Positions 17,759 to 26,118 of a stretch of DNA of 64,000 bases are shown here, one piece after another. This DNA is from Candidatus Accumulibacter sp. 66-26 (GTDB lineage Bacteria > Pseudomonadota > Gammaproteobacteria > Burkholderiales > Rhodocyclaceae), in the NCBI GenBank assembly GCA_001897745.1, contig MKUH01000001.1, positions 158,224-222,223 on the forward strand, given 5' to 3'. Position 1 is the first letter of the stretch, and each line of letters starts with the position of its first letter. A model generated the notes under the pieces. The model did not search any database. It had not been told where the DNA came from and saw only the letters and a list, made by a program, of their open reading frames with translations. The position numbers were made by a program, and so were the translations under genes.

Positions 17759-18691
17759 CTAGCGCTGCGGCAGATACTTGAGCGGATCGACCGGCTTGCC
17801 CTGGCGCCGGACCTCGAAGTGCAGCTTGACCTGATCGGCGTCGGAACTGCCCATCTCGGCGATCTTCTGACCTTTGCTCACGCTCTGCCCCTCCTTGACC
17901 AGAATGTTCTGATTGTGGGCGTACGCCGACAGGTAGGTGTTGTTGTGCTTGACGATCACCAGCTTGCCGTAGCCGCGCAAGCCCGTCCCGCTATACACCA
18001 CCTTGCCTTCGCCCGCGGCGATCACCGGATCGCCCGCCTTGCCGGCGATATCGACGCCCTTGTTGCCGCCTTCGCTGTAGGTCGCGACGATCTTCCCGCT
18101 GGCCGGCCAAATCCACGCCAACTCGTCGCCGACGAGCGCCGGTGCCGCCGGCTTGGGTTCGGCTTCCGCCTTCGCCTCGGCCTTCACGTCGGATTTGACA
18201 ACGGCATTCGCCGGAGGTTCGGGCGTTTTCGCCTGACCCTGCGCCTGCGCCAGCGCCTGCTCGGAATACGGTTCCTTGCCGGCCTTCGGCTCGCGCTTCA
18301 CCGTGTCGGTGTTGCCGTCGAGGGCGCGCTTCTCGATCGCCGGCGCACCGACGATAGGCTGTGCGACGGCGACGTCCGAGACGGCGGCGTCGGCCGCTCC
18401 GCCGGGACGCTTCACGCGCAGCTGCTGGCCGACCAGGATGCGATTCGGATTCTCGATGTTGTTCCAGGCGACCAGGTCCTTGTAGTCGAGACCGTGATCG
18501 AGGGCGATGCTGTACATCGTGTCGCCCTTCTTGACCGTATAGAGATCCTGGCTTGCGGGCGCCGCGGCGGTCGGCTGGGTCGACCGGTCGATCACCGGCG
18601 CCGGGGACTTGCTCGCGCAACCGGCGATGGCGAGCAGCGCGAGCAGCGCGCAGCCGGATTGCAAGCGGACGATAAGACCTTGTTCCTTCAT
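17759..18691 (-). CDS. nlpD: Murein hydrolase activator NlpD (LysM + degenerate LytM/M23 lipoprotein)
   Basis: A 310-aa lipoprotein with lipobox ALLAIAGC (near residue 25), a LysM peptidoglycan-binding domain at about residues 50-95 (YTVKKGDTMYSIA ... ILVGQQLRV), a charged linker and a C-terminal M23/LytM domain. The zinc ligands of active M23 enzymes are replaced (NKGVDIA instead of H-x3-D, KLHFEV instead of H-x-H), so it is likely a non-catalytic activator of cell-division amidases, as in E. coli NlpD. Its ATG overlaps the pcm stop (ATGA), and rpoS begins 2 bases after its stop. Confidence 0.93.
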   Translation of the reverse strand: MKEQGLIVRLQSGCALLALLAIAGCASKSPAPVIDRSTQPTAAAPASQDLYTVKKGDTMYSIALDHGLDYKDLVAWNNIENPNRILVGQQLRVKRPGGAADAAVSDVAVAQPIVGAPAIEKRALDGNTDTVKREPKAGKEPYSEQALAQAQGQAKTPEPPANAVVKSDVKAEAKAEAEPKPAAPALVGDELAWIWPASGKIVATYSEGGNKGVDIAGKAGDPVIAAGEGKVVYSGTGLRGYGKLVIVKHNNTYLSAYAHNQNILVKEGQSVSKGQKIAEMGSSDADQVKLHFEVRRQGKPVDPLKYLPQR

Positions 18692-19341
18692 TCGGTTCCC
18701 GAGAGCAGTGGAACGAAGCGCACACCGTCGAGTCGGGATTCGACGTAGCCTTCGGCCCGGTGTTCGATCAGCGAAAGATACTGTTCACCCGCCCCGAGCG
18801 GCAAGATCATTCTGCCGCCGGGCGCCAGCTGCTGCAAAAGCGCGGGCGGCACGCGCGATGCCGCGGCAGCGACGATGATCGTGTCGAAGGGCGCCGCTTC
18901 CGGCAGCCCGAAATGGCCGTCGGCGTGCTTCAGACGGACGTTGAACTGCTGGATGGCGCTCAGATTCCGCTTGGCGCGGGCAAGCAGCGGCTCGATGCGC
19001 TCGACCGCGTAGACTTCCTTGGTCAGCTGCGCCAGGACCGCCGCCTGATAGCCGCAGCCGGCGCCCACCTCGAGGGTCTTGCCAAGCTCGCGCCCGGCGC
19101 GCAGGACTTCGATCATGCGCGCCACGACGTAGGGCTGCGAAATGGTCTGCGCGAAACCGAGCGGCAGCGCCGTGTCTTCGTAGGCGCGCGAGGCCAGCGC
19201 CTCCTCGACGAAAAGATGGCGCGGCACGGCGGCAATCGCGGCGAGCACCTGCTCGTCGCGGATTCCCTGGTCGCGCAGGCGCTCGATCATCCGCGCGCGC
19301 GTGCGCTGCGAAGTCATCCCGATGCCGGCGACCTTGCTCAT
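18688..19341 (-). CDS. pcm: Protein-L-isoaspartate O-methyltransferase
   Basis: Repairs age-damaged L-isoaspartyl residues using S-adenosylmethionine. It is 217 aa, with the SAM-binding motif [15 protein letters not shown] at about residues 83-97 and the family segments [10 protein letters not shown] and [15 protein letters not shown]. The ATG at 19341 overlaps the surE stop by four bases (ATGA). A second in-frame ATG eight codons later is an alternative start. Confidence 0.96.
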   Translation of the reverse strand: MSKVAGIGMTSQRTRARMIERLRDQGIRDEQVLAAIAAVPRHLFVEEALASRAYEDTALPLGFAQTISQPYVVARMIEVLRAGRELGKTLEVGAGCGYQAAVLAQLTKEVYAVERIEPLLARAKRNLSAIQQFNVRLKHADGHFGLPEAAPFDTIIVAAAASRVPPALLQQLAPGGRMILPLGAGEQYLSLIEHRAEGYVESRLDGVRFVPLLSGTE

Positions 19342-20081
19342 AGGCTCAGCCAGTTGCGCACGACGGGCAGTTGCGCATCGTGCGTGAGGTCGATCTGCAG
19401 CGGCGTGATCGACACCCGGTTGTTCTTCACCGCATGGAAGTCGGTGCCCTCGCCCGCGTCCTGGGCTTCGCCGGCCGCGCCGACCCAATACACGGTCTCG
19501 TTGCGCGGCGTCAGCGTGCGCACTACCGGCTCGGCCTTGTGGCGCTTGCCGAGATGGGTCACGAGCGTTCCCTGCAGCTGTTCGTAGGGCACGTCGGGGA
19601 CGTTGACGTTGAGCAGCAGCGGCTCGCGGATCGTCTGCCGCTGCAGCCGCTCGACCAGCTCGCGGGCGACCCGCGCGGCGGTGTCGAAGTGCGCGCCGGC
19701 CTTGCTGCACAGCGAAATGGCGATCGACGGGACGCCGAGCAGGAAGCCCTCGGTGGCCGCCGCGACGGTGCCGGAGTAGATCGTGTCGTCGCCCATGTTG
19801 GCGCCGTGGTTGATCCCGGAAACGACCATGTCGGGCAATTCGTCGAGCATGCCGGTGACGGCCAGATGGACGCAGTCGGTCGGCGTGCCGTTGACGTAGT
19901 AGAAGCCGTTCGCCGCGCGCCGCAGCGACAGCGGCCGGTCGAGCGTCAGCGAGTTGCTGGCGCCGCTGCGGTCGCGCTCGGGGGCGACGACCGTGATGTC
20001 CGCGACCTGGGCCAGCGCCTCGGCGAGGCAAGCGATTCCCGGGGCGAAATAGCCGTCGTCGTTGCTAAGCAGAATTCGCAT
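19338..20081 (-). CDS. surE: 5'-nucleotidase SurE (stationary-phase survival protein)
   Basis: Metal-dependent nucleoside 5'-monophosphate phosphatase, 247 aa. The N-terminus [16 protein letters not shown] carries the Asp8-Asp9 metal ligands, and [21 protein letters not shown] contains the conserved Asn. The ATG at 20081 is preceded by GGATGAG; an ATG two codons upstream (20087) is possible. It is first in surE-pcm-nlpD-rpoS. An intrinsic terminator ends 47 bases before its start, so either surE has a promoter in that gap or is expressed by read-through. Confidence 0.95.
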   Translation of the reverse strand: MRILLSNDDGYFAPGIACLAEALAQVADITVVAPERDRSGASNSLTLDRPLSLRRAANGFYYVNGTPTDCVHLAVTGMLDELPDMVVSGINHGANMGDDTIYSGTVAAATEGFLLGVPSIAISLCSKAGAHFDTAARVARELVERLQRQTIREPLLLNVNVPDVPYEQLQGTLVTHLGKRHKAEPVVRTLTPRNETVYWVGAAGEAQDAGEGTDFHAVKNNRVSITPLQIDLTHDAQLPVVRNWLSL

Positions 20082-20127
20082 ACTCATCCAGGAAAATCGG
20101 AAACGGAAAGCGGAAAAACGACAGGAC

Positions 20128-20152
20128 AAAAAAACCGGCGAACGGCCGGTTT
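20128..20152 (-). terminator. Intrinsic terminator upstream of surE
   Basis: On the minus strand AAACCGGC (20145-20152) pairs with GCCGGTTT (20132-20139) around CGTTC, followed by a run of seven T ending at 20128. It lies 143 bases after the LysR stop and 47 bases before the surE ATG, so it ends either LysR-derived transcripts or a separate short RNA. Confidence 0.88.
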
Positions 20153-20212
20153 CCAGGGGGTTGAGGAGCTGATCCGGCGCCGGCCCAGCCCTCCGCACCC
20201 AGCATAAAACGT
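20128..20212 (-). ncRNA. Candidate small structured RNA (or surE leader with terminator)
   Basis: A sigma70-like promoter (20219-20248) would start transcription near 20212, and an intrinsic terminator lies at 20128-20152, giving a transcript of about 85 bases. It folds into a strong hairpin: GGGT (20197-20200) with ACCC (20158-20161), GAGG (20190-20193) with CCTC (20163-20166) and GCTG (20186-20189) with CAGC (20168-20171), with a bulged T and a GC-rich apical loop. There is no plausible reading frame. It matches no RNA family I recognise (not 6S, 4.5S, RNase P or tmRNA). It could be a free sRNA or an attenuated leader of surE. Confidence 0.5.
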
Positions 20213-20218
20213 GGCCGC

Positions 20219-20248
20219 ATCATAGCATGGCGCGGAAGCCGCGATCAA
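20219..20248 (-). promoter_or_regulatory. Sigma70-like promoter for the candidate small RNA
   Basis: Minus-strand TTGATC (20243-20248), 18-base spacer, TATGAT (20219-20224). Four to five of six consensus bases match at each box. It is located just after the LysR gene and reads toward the terminator at 20128-20152. Confidence 0.55.
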
Positions 20249-20294
20249 ACGCCCGGGGCCGCAGCGCTCGGCATTCCGAGTGCGCAACGCGGCC

Positions 20295-21284
20295 TCAGGA
20301 AGCGGCTTTCGCCCGCTTGGCGCGGGGCTTGCCGACGCCGCTGCGGCCTGCTTCCGGCAAGGGTGAAACAGGACCTCCGCCGACCCCGCCGCCGAAGTGC
20401 AGGATGGTGTCGATCAGCGCCTGCGTGAAGGCCGGCAGGGCTTCGCCGTGGCGGGTCAGGATGTAGCGCTCGCGCACCGCCCACGGCTCGTCGAACTCGC
20501 GCAGGACGAGGCGCATCGTGCGGCTGTGGCGCAGGGCGGCGGATTCGGGAACGACGCCGATGCCGACCCCGGCCTCGACCATGCGGCAGAGCGCCTCGAA
20601 GTTGCTGACCTGGATGCGGATGCGCAGACGGCGATTGGCGTCGCGCAGCAGGCGGTTGAGGAAGGTCTGCAGCGTACTGCCTTCGTGCAGGCCGATGAAA
20701 TCGTAGGCCAGCGCGTCGGCGAAGCGCAGTTTTTCCGGGCGCTTCGCCTTGGCCAGCGGGTGATCGGGCGCCAGCGCGAGGACCAGGCGGTCGGTGCTGA
20801 AGTGATGCAGTTCGAGGCCGTCGGCGTCGATCGGCCCGGAAACGATGCCGAGGTCGGTCGTCCCGTCGAGCACGCCGCGGATGATCTCGCCGGTCAGCCG
20901 CTCCTGCAGGTCGACGTCGACCTGCGGATGGCGGGCGAGAAAGGTCGCCAGCACCTCGGGCATGAACTCGGTGACCGCCGTCGTGTTGGCGAAGATGCGG
21001 ATATGTCCCTTCACCCCTTCGCCGAAACGCTGCAGGTCGCCCTTCAGGTTCTCGATCTGTGCGAGCAGGATGCGCGCGTGCTGGAGCAGGCTCTGTCCGG
21101 CCGGCGTCAGCGCCACGCCGCGCGGCGCGCGGTAGAGCAGGCGCACGCCGGCCTGCTTTTCCATCTCCTTGACGCGCGCGCTCACCGCCGGCAGCGACAG
21201 GTGGCTGCGCTCCGCGCCCTTGGTCAGGCTCTTGCTCTCCGCCACCTGGACGAAGAGGCGCAGGTCGGTCAAATCGAAATGCAT
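20295..21284 (-). CDS. LysR-family transcriptional regulator, probable regulator of the itaconate operon
   Basis: A 329-aa LysR-type regulator. The N-terminal winged helix-turn-helix (residues 2-60: LRLFVQVAESKSLTKGAERSHLSLPAVSARVKEME) is followed by the periplasmic-binding-like effector domain. The last 35 residues are a Gly/Pro- and Lys/Arg-rich tail, longer than usual. The start at 21284 follows GAGG. It is divergently transcribed from the hydratase-to-TRAP operon, and an interrupted palindrome lies in the shared intergenic region, so it probably senses a pathway intermediate and controls that operon. A LysR gene occupies the same place next to the Pseudomonas aeruginosa itaconate locus. 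Confidence 0.92.
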   Translation of the reverse strand: MHFDLTDLRLFVQVAESKSLTKGAERSHLSLPAVSARVKEMEKQAGVRLLYRAPRGVALTPAGQSLLQHARILLAQIENLKGDLQRFGEGVKGHIRIFANTTAVTEFMPEVLATFLARHPQVDVDLQERLTGEIIRGVLDGTTDLGIVSGPIDADGLELHHFSTDRLVLALAPDHPLAKAKRPEKLRFADALAYDFIGLHEGSTLQTFLNRLLRDANRRLRIRIQVSNFEALCRMVEAGVGIGVVPESAALRHSRTMRLVLREFDEPWAVRERYILTRHGEALPAFTQALIDTILHFGGGVGGGPVSPLPEAGRSGVGKPRAKRAKAAS

Positions 21285-21310
21285 GGCAGCCTCAAATCGT
21301 CTCGAAAATT

Positions 21311-21331
21311 GTTGCACTGCGATTCAGCAAC
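21311..21331. promoter_or_regulatory. Interrupted palindrome, candidate LysR operator
   Basis: GTTGC (21311-21315) and GCAAC (21327-21331) are perfect inverted arms separated by 11 bases. The site lies 27 bases from the LysR start and 98 bases from the hydratase start, in the only space between divergent genes. The geometry fits a LysR-type recognition site, but binding is inferred. Confidence 0.5.
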
Positions 21332-21428
21332 GCGGAAGGCAGGCTATTGAAATCGTGAATTGTCGCTCGCCGGTACGCCGCTGAAGATGCGCTCCACCGC
21401 CCGGCCCCGCCGGTCTTCCGGAGACGAC

Positions 21429-22286
21429 ATGAACGACAGTAAAAACACACCGCCGACGCTCGACGCCTGGATCGGCCGCGAGGAAATCCGCCACGACCGC
21501 ATCGACTCGCGCCAAGCCTTGGCCTTGGCCGCGACGCTCGACCAGAACCCGGACGCCGTCGCACAAAGCGGCGAACTGCCGCCGCTCTGGCACTGGGTCT
21601 ATTTTACGCCGGCCACCCGCCAATCCGAACTCGGCCACGACGGCCACCCGGCGCGCGGCGGCTTCCTGCCGCCGGTCGACCTGCCGAACCGCATGTGGGC
21701 CGGCGGCCGCCTCGTTTTCCACCGCCCGCTGCGCCTCGACGAAGCGGTCAGCCGCCGCTCGCGCATCATCCGCTGCGAGCGCAAGCGCGGCCGCCAGGGC
21801 GACCTCGTTTTCGTCACCGTGCACCACACGCTGTCCGGCAGGGACGGCGCGGCGATCGAGGAAGAACACGACATCGTCTACCGCAACCCGACGCCGCCCG
21901 GCAGCGCCCCGGCCGGCGAGGCGGCCCCGGCCGCCGCCGATTTCCGCCAGCGCATCGTGGCGGACGCCGTGCTGCTTTTCCGCTATTCGGCGCTCACCTT
22001 CAACGGCCATCGCATCCACTACGACCACCCGTACGTGACGCGCGAGGAAGGCTATCCCGGCCTCGTCGTGCACGGCCCGCTGACAGCCACCCTGCTGCTC
22101 GAAGCCTTCCGTAACGCCCACCCGGACAAGACGGTGCGCCGCTTCGCCTTCCGCGCCGTCGGGCCGCTCTACGACCACCAGCCCTTCGACGTCTGCGGCG
22201 CGCTCGACGGCCCCGGCACGGCCCGCCTGTGGACCGACGGCGACGGCCGCCTGACGATGAAGGCCGACGTGAGCTTTACCGACTGA
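21429..22286 (+). CDS. ich: Itaconyl-CoA hydratase-like MaoC/HTD2-family enzyme
   Basis: A 285-aa double-hotdog protein of the MaoC/HTD2 family, related to mesaconyl-C4-CoA and itaconyl-CoA hydratases. Residues 50-75 (WHWVYFTPATRQSELGHDGHPARGGFLPP, key residues HW, LGHDGHP and GGFLPP) and the catalytic segment FNGHRIHYDHPYV (near residue 195) followed by GLVVHGPL are typical. In the itaconate pathway it would hydrate itaconyl-CoA to citramalyl-CoA. The ATG at 21429 follows GGAG. The gene order with LysR, acyl-CoA dehydrogenase, MmgE/PrpD, CoA-transferase, lyase and TRAP protein supports this assignment; mesaconyl-C4-CoA as substrate is the main alternative. Confidence 0.82.
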   Translation: MNDSKNTPPTLDAWIGREEIRHDRIDSRQALALAATLDQNPDAVAQSGELPPLWHWVYFTPATRQSELGHDGHPARGGFLPPVDLPNRMWAGGRLVFHRPLRLDEAVSRRSRIIRCERKRGRQGDLVFVTVHHTLSGRDGAAIEEEHDIVYRNPTPPGSAPAGEAAPAAADFRQRIVADAVLLFRYSALTFNGHRIHYDHPYVTREEGYPGLVVHGPLTATLLLEAFRNAHPDKTVRRFAFRAVGPLYDHQPFDVCGALDGPGTARLWTDGDGRLTMKADVSFTD

Positions 22287-22302
22287 CCCGAATCAATCCG
22301 CC

Positions 22303-23508
22303 ATGAACGCACCTGAACGAATGGAAGCCCCGATGACGCCCTTTCTCAACTTCAACCTCAACGAAACGCACATGGAAATCCGCGAAGCGGTGCGCGACCT
22401 GTGCAGCCGCTACCCCGACGAATACTGGCGCAAGATCGACGAAGCACGCGGTTTTCCCGAACAGTTCGTCACGGCGCTGACCGAAGCCGGCTGGCTCGCC
22501 GCGATGATCCCCGAGGAGTACGGCGGCTCCGGCCTCGGCCTGACCGAAGCCTCGGTCGTCCTCGAGGAAGTCAATCGCTGCGGCGGCAACTCGGGGACCA
22601 TCCACGGCCAGATGTACAACATGGGCACCCTGCTGCGCCACGGCTCGGCCGCGCAGAAGCAGATGCTGCTGCCGAAGATCGCCAGCGGCGAACTGCGCCT
22701 GCAGACGATGGCGGTGACCGAACCGACCACCGGCACCGACACGACGCAGCTGAAAACGACCGCCGCCAGGAAAGGCGACCGCTACGTGGTGAACGGTCAG
22801 AAGGTGTGGATCTCGCGCGTCCAGCACTCGGACTACATGATCCTGCTCGCCCGCACGACGCCGCGCGAGCAGTGCGCCAAGAAGAGCGAAGGCATGTCGA
22901 TCTTCCTCGTCGATCTGCGCGAGGCGATCGGCAAGGGGCTGACCGTGCAGCCCATCCTCAACATGGTGAATCACGAAACCAACGAACTGTTCTTCGACAA
23001 CCTCGAAATCCCCGCCGAGAACCTGATCGGCGAAGAAGGCAAGGGCTTCAAGTACATCCTCGACGGCCTCAACGCCGAGCGCACGCTGATCGCCGCCGAA
23101 TGCATCGGCGACGGCTACTGGTTCGTCGAACGCGCGGTGAACTACGCGAAGGAGCGCGTCGTCTTCGGGCGGCCCATCGGCCAGAACCAGGGCATCCAGT
23201 TCCCGCTCGCCGACGTGCACATGGAAATCGAAGCCGCCAACCTGATGCGCTACCGCGCCTGCGCGCAGTTCGACGCCGGCCTGCCCTGCGGCCCGGCCGC
23301 CAACATGGCCAAACACCTCGCCGCCAAGGCCTCGTGGGAAGCCGCCAATGCCTGCCTGCAGACGCACGGCGGCTTCGGCTTCGCCTGCGAATACGACATC
23401 GAGCGCAAGTTCCGCGAAACGCGCCTGTATCAGGTGGCGCCGATCTCGACCAACCTGATCCTCTCCTACGTCGGCGAGCACCTGCTCGGCCTGCCGCGTT
23501 CCTTCTGA
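22303..23508 (+). CDS. Acyl-CoA dehydrogenase of the itaconate cluster
   Basis: A 401-aa FAD-dependent acyl-CoA dehydrogenase-fold protein with the N-terminal helical domain, middle beta domain (MAVTEPTTGTD at 136-146; W169 in KVWIS) and C-terminal helical domain. The usual catalytic Glu of short/medium-chain enzymes (in the YEGT motif) is missing: the aligned segment reads YQVAPIS (376-382). A Glu is present at position 259 (LNAER), the place used by isovaleryl- and long-chain-type enzymes, so it may still be active. A homologue sits in the same position in the Pseudomonas itaconate locus, with no proven role that I know. ATGs at codons 7 and 11 are alternative starts. Confidence 0.88.
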   Translation: MNAPERMEAPMTPFLNFNLNETHMEIREAVRDLCSRYPDEYWRKIDEARGFPEQFVTALTEAGWLAAMIPEEYGGSGLGLTEASVVLEEVNRCGGNSGTIHGQMYNMGTLLRHGSAAQKQMLLPKIASGELRLQTMAVTEPTTGTDTTQLKTTAARKGDRYVVNGQKVWISRVQHSDYMILLARTTPREQCAKKSEGMSIFLVDLREAIGKGLTVQPILNMVNHETNELFFDNLEIPAENLIGEEGKGFKYILDGLNAERTLIAAECIGDGYWFVERAVNYAKERVVFGRPIGQNQGIQFPLADVHMEIEAANLMRYRACAQFDAGLPCGPAANMAKHLAAKASWEAANACLQTHGGFGFACEYDIERKFRETRLYQVAPISTNLILSYVGEHLLGLPRSF

Positions 23509-23518
23509 GGCGCCGAGC

Positions 23519-24913
23519 ATGAGCACGCCCCGCGCCTATACCCGCGAACTCGCCGAATTCGCCGCCGGCCTGCGCTACCAAGACCTGCCGCCGGCGGTCG
23601 TCGCGCGCACCGAAGAACTCTTCCTCGACTGGGCCGCCGCGGCGCTCGCCGCCAAGGGCATGCACCCGCTGCCACAGTTCGAGCGCTTCGCCCGCGCCAT
23701 GGGCCCGGCCGACGGCAGCGCGCAGATACTCGTCAGCGGCCGGCGCAGTTCGGCCTACTTCGCCGCCTGGGTCAACGCCGCCTCGTCGCACCTCGTCGAA
23801 CAGGACGACCTGCACAATGGCTCGGTGCTGCATCCGGCCACCGTCGTCTTTCCCGCCGCGCTGGCCGCCGCGCAGGACCTCGGCAAGAGCGGCGCCGACC
23901 TGATCGTCGCCGCCGTCGCCGGCTACGAGGCCGGCATCCGCATCGGCGAGTTCCTCGGCCGCTCGCACTACCGCATCTTCCACACCACGGCGACCGTCGG
24001 TACGTTGGCCGCCGCCGTCGCCGTCGGCCACCTGCTCGAACTGGACACTGAGCAGATGGTGCACGCGCTCGGCTCGGCCGGAACCCAGGCCGCCGGATTG
24101 TGGGAATTCCTGCGCGACGCCGCCGATTCCAAACAGCTGCACACGGCGCACGCCGCCGCCAGCGGCCTGGCCGCCGCCTATCTGGCGCGCGACGGCGTGA
24201 GCGGCGCCCGGCACATTCTCGAAGGCAAGCAGGGGCTGGCCGCCGGCATGTCGTCTGACGCCGATCCGGCGCGCCTGGTCGACCGCCTCGCCGCGGGACC
24301 GCAGCGGCGCTGGGCGCTGCTCGAAACGTCGTTCAAGTTCCACTCGTCCTGCCGCCACACGCACCCGGCCGCCGACGCCCTGCTCGCCCTGATGCGGCGC
24401 GAAGGGCTGCGCCACGAGCAGATCGCAGCGGTAACCGCTCGCGTGCACCAGGGCGCCATCGACGTGCTCGGCGCCGTCGACGTACCGAGCACCGTGCATC
24501 AGGCCAAGTTCTCGATGGGCACCGTGCTCGGCCTGATCGCCGTGCACGGAAAAGCAGGGCTGGAAGAATTCCGCGACCACGCGCTGAGCGATGCGCGCGT
24601 CGCCGACTTCCGCGCCAAGGTGCGCATGGAACTCGACGCCGAAGTCGACGCTGCCTACCCGCAACGCTGGCTGGGTCGCGTCGACGTCGCCACGACCGAC
24701 GGCCGCATCCTGCGCGGCGCGCTCGACGAACCCAAGGGCGACCCCGGCAATCCGCTCGACCGCGCCGAGCTGGAAGACAAGATGCGCCGCCTCGCGCGCT
24801 TTTCCGGCGCCGCCTGCGCCGCAGAGATCGACGCCCTGATCGCCCGCCTCTGGCAACTGCACGCCGCACCCGCCGTCGGCGATCTGTTCCGAATCCCCGT
24901 TTCCGCTGGATAG
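23519..24913 (+). CDS. MmgE/PrpD family protein
   Basis: A 464-aa member of the family that includes 2-methylcitrate dehydratase, cis-aconitate decarboxylase and iminodisuccinate epimerase. Diagnostic segments are VEQDDLHNGSVLHPATVVFPAALA (key residues DDLHNGSVLHPA near residue 97), the KQLHTAHAAASGLAAAYLA segment, FKFHSSCRHTHPAADAL and VHQAKFSMG. The reaction cannot be read from sequence; in this cluster a C5/C6 tricarboxylate or dicarboxylate dehydratase, decarboxylase or isomerase role is plausible. It starts 10 bases after the dehydrogenase and ends 2 bases before the CoA-transferase. Confidence 0.88.
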   Translation: MSTPRAYTRELAEFAAGLRYQDLPPAVVARTEELFLDWAAAALAAKGMHPLPQFERFARAMGPADGSAQILVSGRRSSAYFAAWVNAASSHLVEQDDLHNGSVLHPATVVFPAALAAAQDLGKSGADLIVAAVAGYEAGIRIGEFLGRSHYRIFHTTATVGTLAAAVAVGHLLELDTEQMVHALGSAGTQAAGLWEFLRDAADSKQLHTAHAAASGLAAAYLARDGVSGARHILEGKQGLAAGMSSDADPARLVDRLAAGPQRRWALLETSFKFHSSCRHTHPAADALLALMRREGLRHEQIAAVTARVHQGAIDVLGAVDVPSTVHQAKFSMGTVLGLIAVHGKAGLEEFRDHALSDARVADFRAKVRMELDAEVDAAYPQRWLGRVDVATTDGRILRGALDEPKGDPGNPLDRAELEDKMRRLARFSGAACAAEIDALIARLWQLHAAPAVGDLFRIPVSAG

Positions 24914-24915
24914 CC

Positions 24916-26118
24916 ATGACCGAAACCATGCAAAACTCCGCTCCCCTGCCGCTCGAAGGCGTCACCGTCGTCTCGCTCGAGCATGCCATCGCCGCACCGC
25001 TCGCCACCCGCCACCTGGCCGACCAGGGCGCCCGCGTGATCAAAATCGAGCGCCCCGGCGTCGGCGACTTCGCGCGCGCCTACGACCGCCGCGTCGACGG
25101 TCTCGCCTCCCACTTCGTGTGGGTCAACCGCTCCAAGGAAAGCCTCTGCCTCGACCTCAAGCAGGCCGCGGCGCGGGAAATCCTCGAAGCCATCCTGGCC
25201 AAGGCCGACGTGCTCGTGCAGAACCTCGCGCCGGGCGCCGCGGCGCGCCTCGGCCTGTCGTTCGAGGAGCTCTCGCCGAAGTACCCGCAGCTCATCGTCT
25301 GCGACATCTCCGGCTACGGCGACGGTGGCCCCTACACCGAGAAGAAGGCCTACGACCTGCTGATCCAGAGCGAGGGCGGCTTCCTATCGGTGACCGGCAC
25401 GCCGGACGAGGAAGTGAAATCGGGCATCTCGGTGGCCGACATCGCCGCCGGCATGTACGCCTACTCGGGCATCCTCGCCGCGCTGCTCGAACGCGCCCGC
25501 AGCGGGCGCGGCCGCTGCGTCGAGATCGCCATGCTCGACAGCATGATGGAATGGATGAGCTTCCCGCTCTACTACGCCTACAAGGGCCAGCAGCCGCCGC
25601 GCCGCGCCGGCGCCGCGCACGCCACGATCTATCCCTACGGCCCGTTCAAGGCCGGCGACGGGCGCACCGTGATGCTCGGCCTGCAGAACGAGCGCGAATG
25701 GGCGATCTTCTGCGAGCAAGTCCTCGAACGCCCCGAGCTGAAGAGCGATCCGCGCTTCGCCGACAACGCCGCGCGCACCGCGCACCGCGCCGAACTGCAC
25801 GAACTGATCGTCGCCGAGTTCGCTCGCTTCAGCGCCGAAGCGGTGATCGCCCGGCTCGACGCGGCGGACATCGCCAACGCCCACGTGAACACCATGGCCG
25901 ACCTCTGGGAACACCCGCAGCTCAAGGCGCGCGGCCGCTGGACGACGGTGCAGTCGCCGGCCGGCCCGCTGCCCGCCCTCTACCCGCCGGGCAGCGGCCC
26001 CGAGCGCCCGGCCCGGATGGACCCGGTACCCGCGCTCGGCGCGCACACCGAGGCGATCCTCGCCGAACTCGGCTTTGCTACGCGCAGCGCGGAACTGCAC
26101 GCGCAGGGAGTCGTGTGA
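24916..26118 (+). CDS. ict: CaiB/BaiF family CoA-transferase, probable itaconate CoA-transferase
   Basis: A 400-aa family III CoA-transferase. The N-terminal VVSLEHAIAAPLATRHLADQ and IKIERPGVGDFAR segments and the NRSKESLCLDLK motif are classic; the catalytic Asp is in the GISVADIAAGMYA segment near residue 175. In the itaconate pathway it would move CoA from succinyl-CoA to itaconate. The assignment as Ict rests on gene order (followed immediately by the CitE-like lyase, preceded by MmgE/PrpD). A related mesaconate or methylsuccinate transferase cannot be excluded. Confidence 0.83.
   Translation: MTETMQNSAPLPLEGVTVVSLEHAIAAPLATRHLADQGARVIKIERPGVGDFARAYDRRVDGLASHFVWVNRSKESLCLDLKQAAAREILEAILAKADVLVQNLAPGAAARLGLSFEELSPKYPQLIVCDISGYGDGGPYTEKKAYDLLIQSEGGFLSVTGTPDEEVKSGISVADIAAGMYAYSGILAALLERARSGRGRCVEIAMLDSMMEWMSFPLYYAYKGQQPPRRAGAAHATIYPYGPFKAGDGRTVMLGLQNEREWAIFCEQVLERPELKSDPRFADNAARTAHRAELHELIVAEFARFSAEAVIARLDAADIANAHVNTMADLWEHPQLKARGRWTTVQSPAGPLPALYPPGSGPERPARMDPVPALGAHTEAILAELGFATRSAELHAQGVV

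Noticed and set aside
17759..18691. NlpD as an active zinc endopeptidase.
   Set aside because: The H-x3-D and H-x-H metal motifs are degenerate (NKGVDIA, KLHFEV), so it is better described as a non-catalytic amidase activator.
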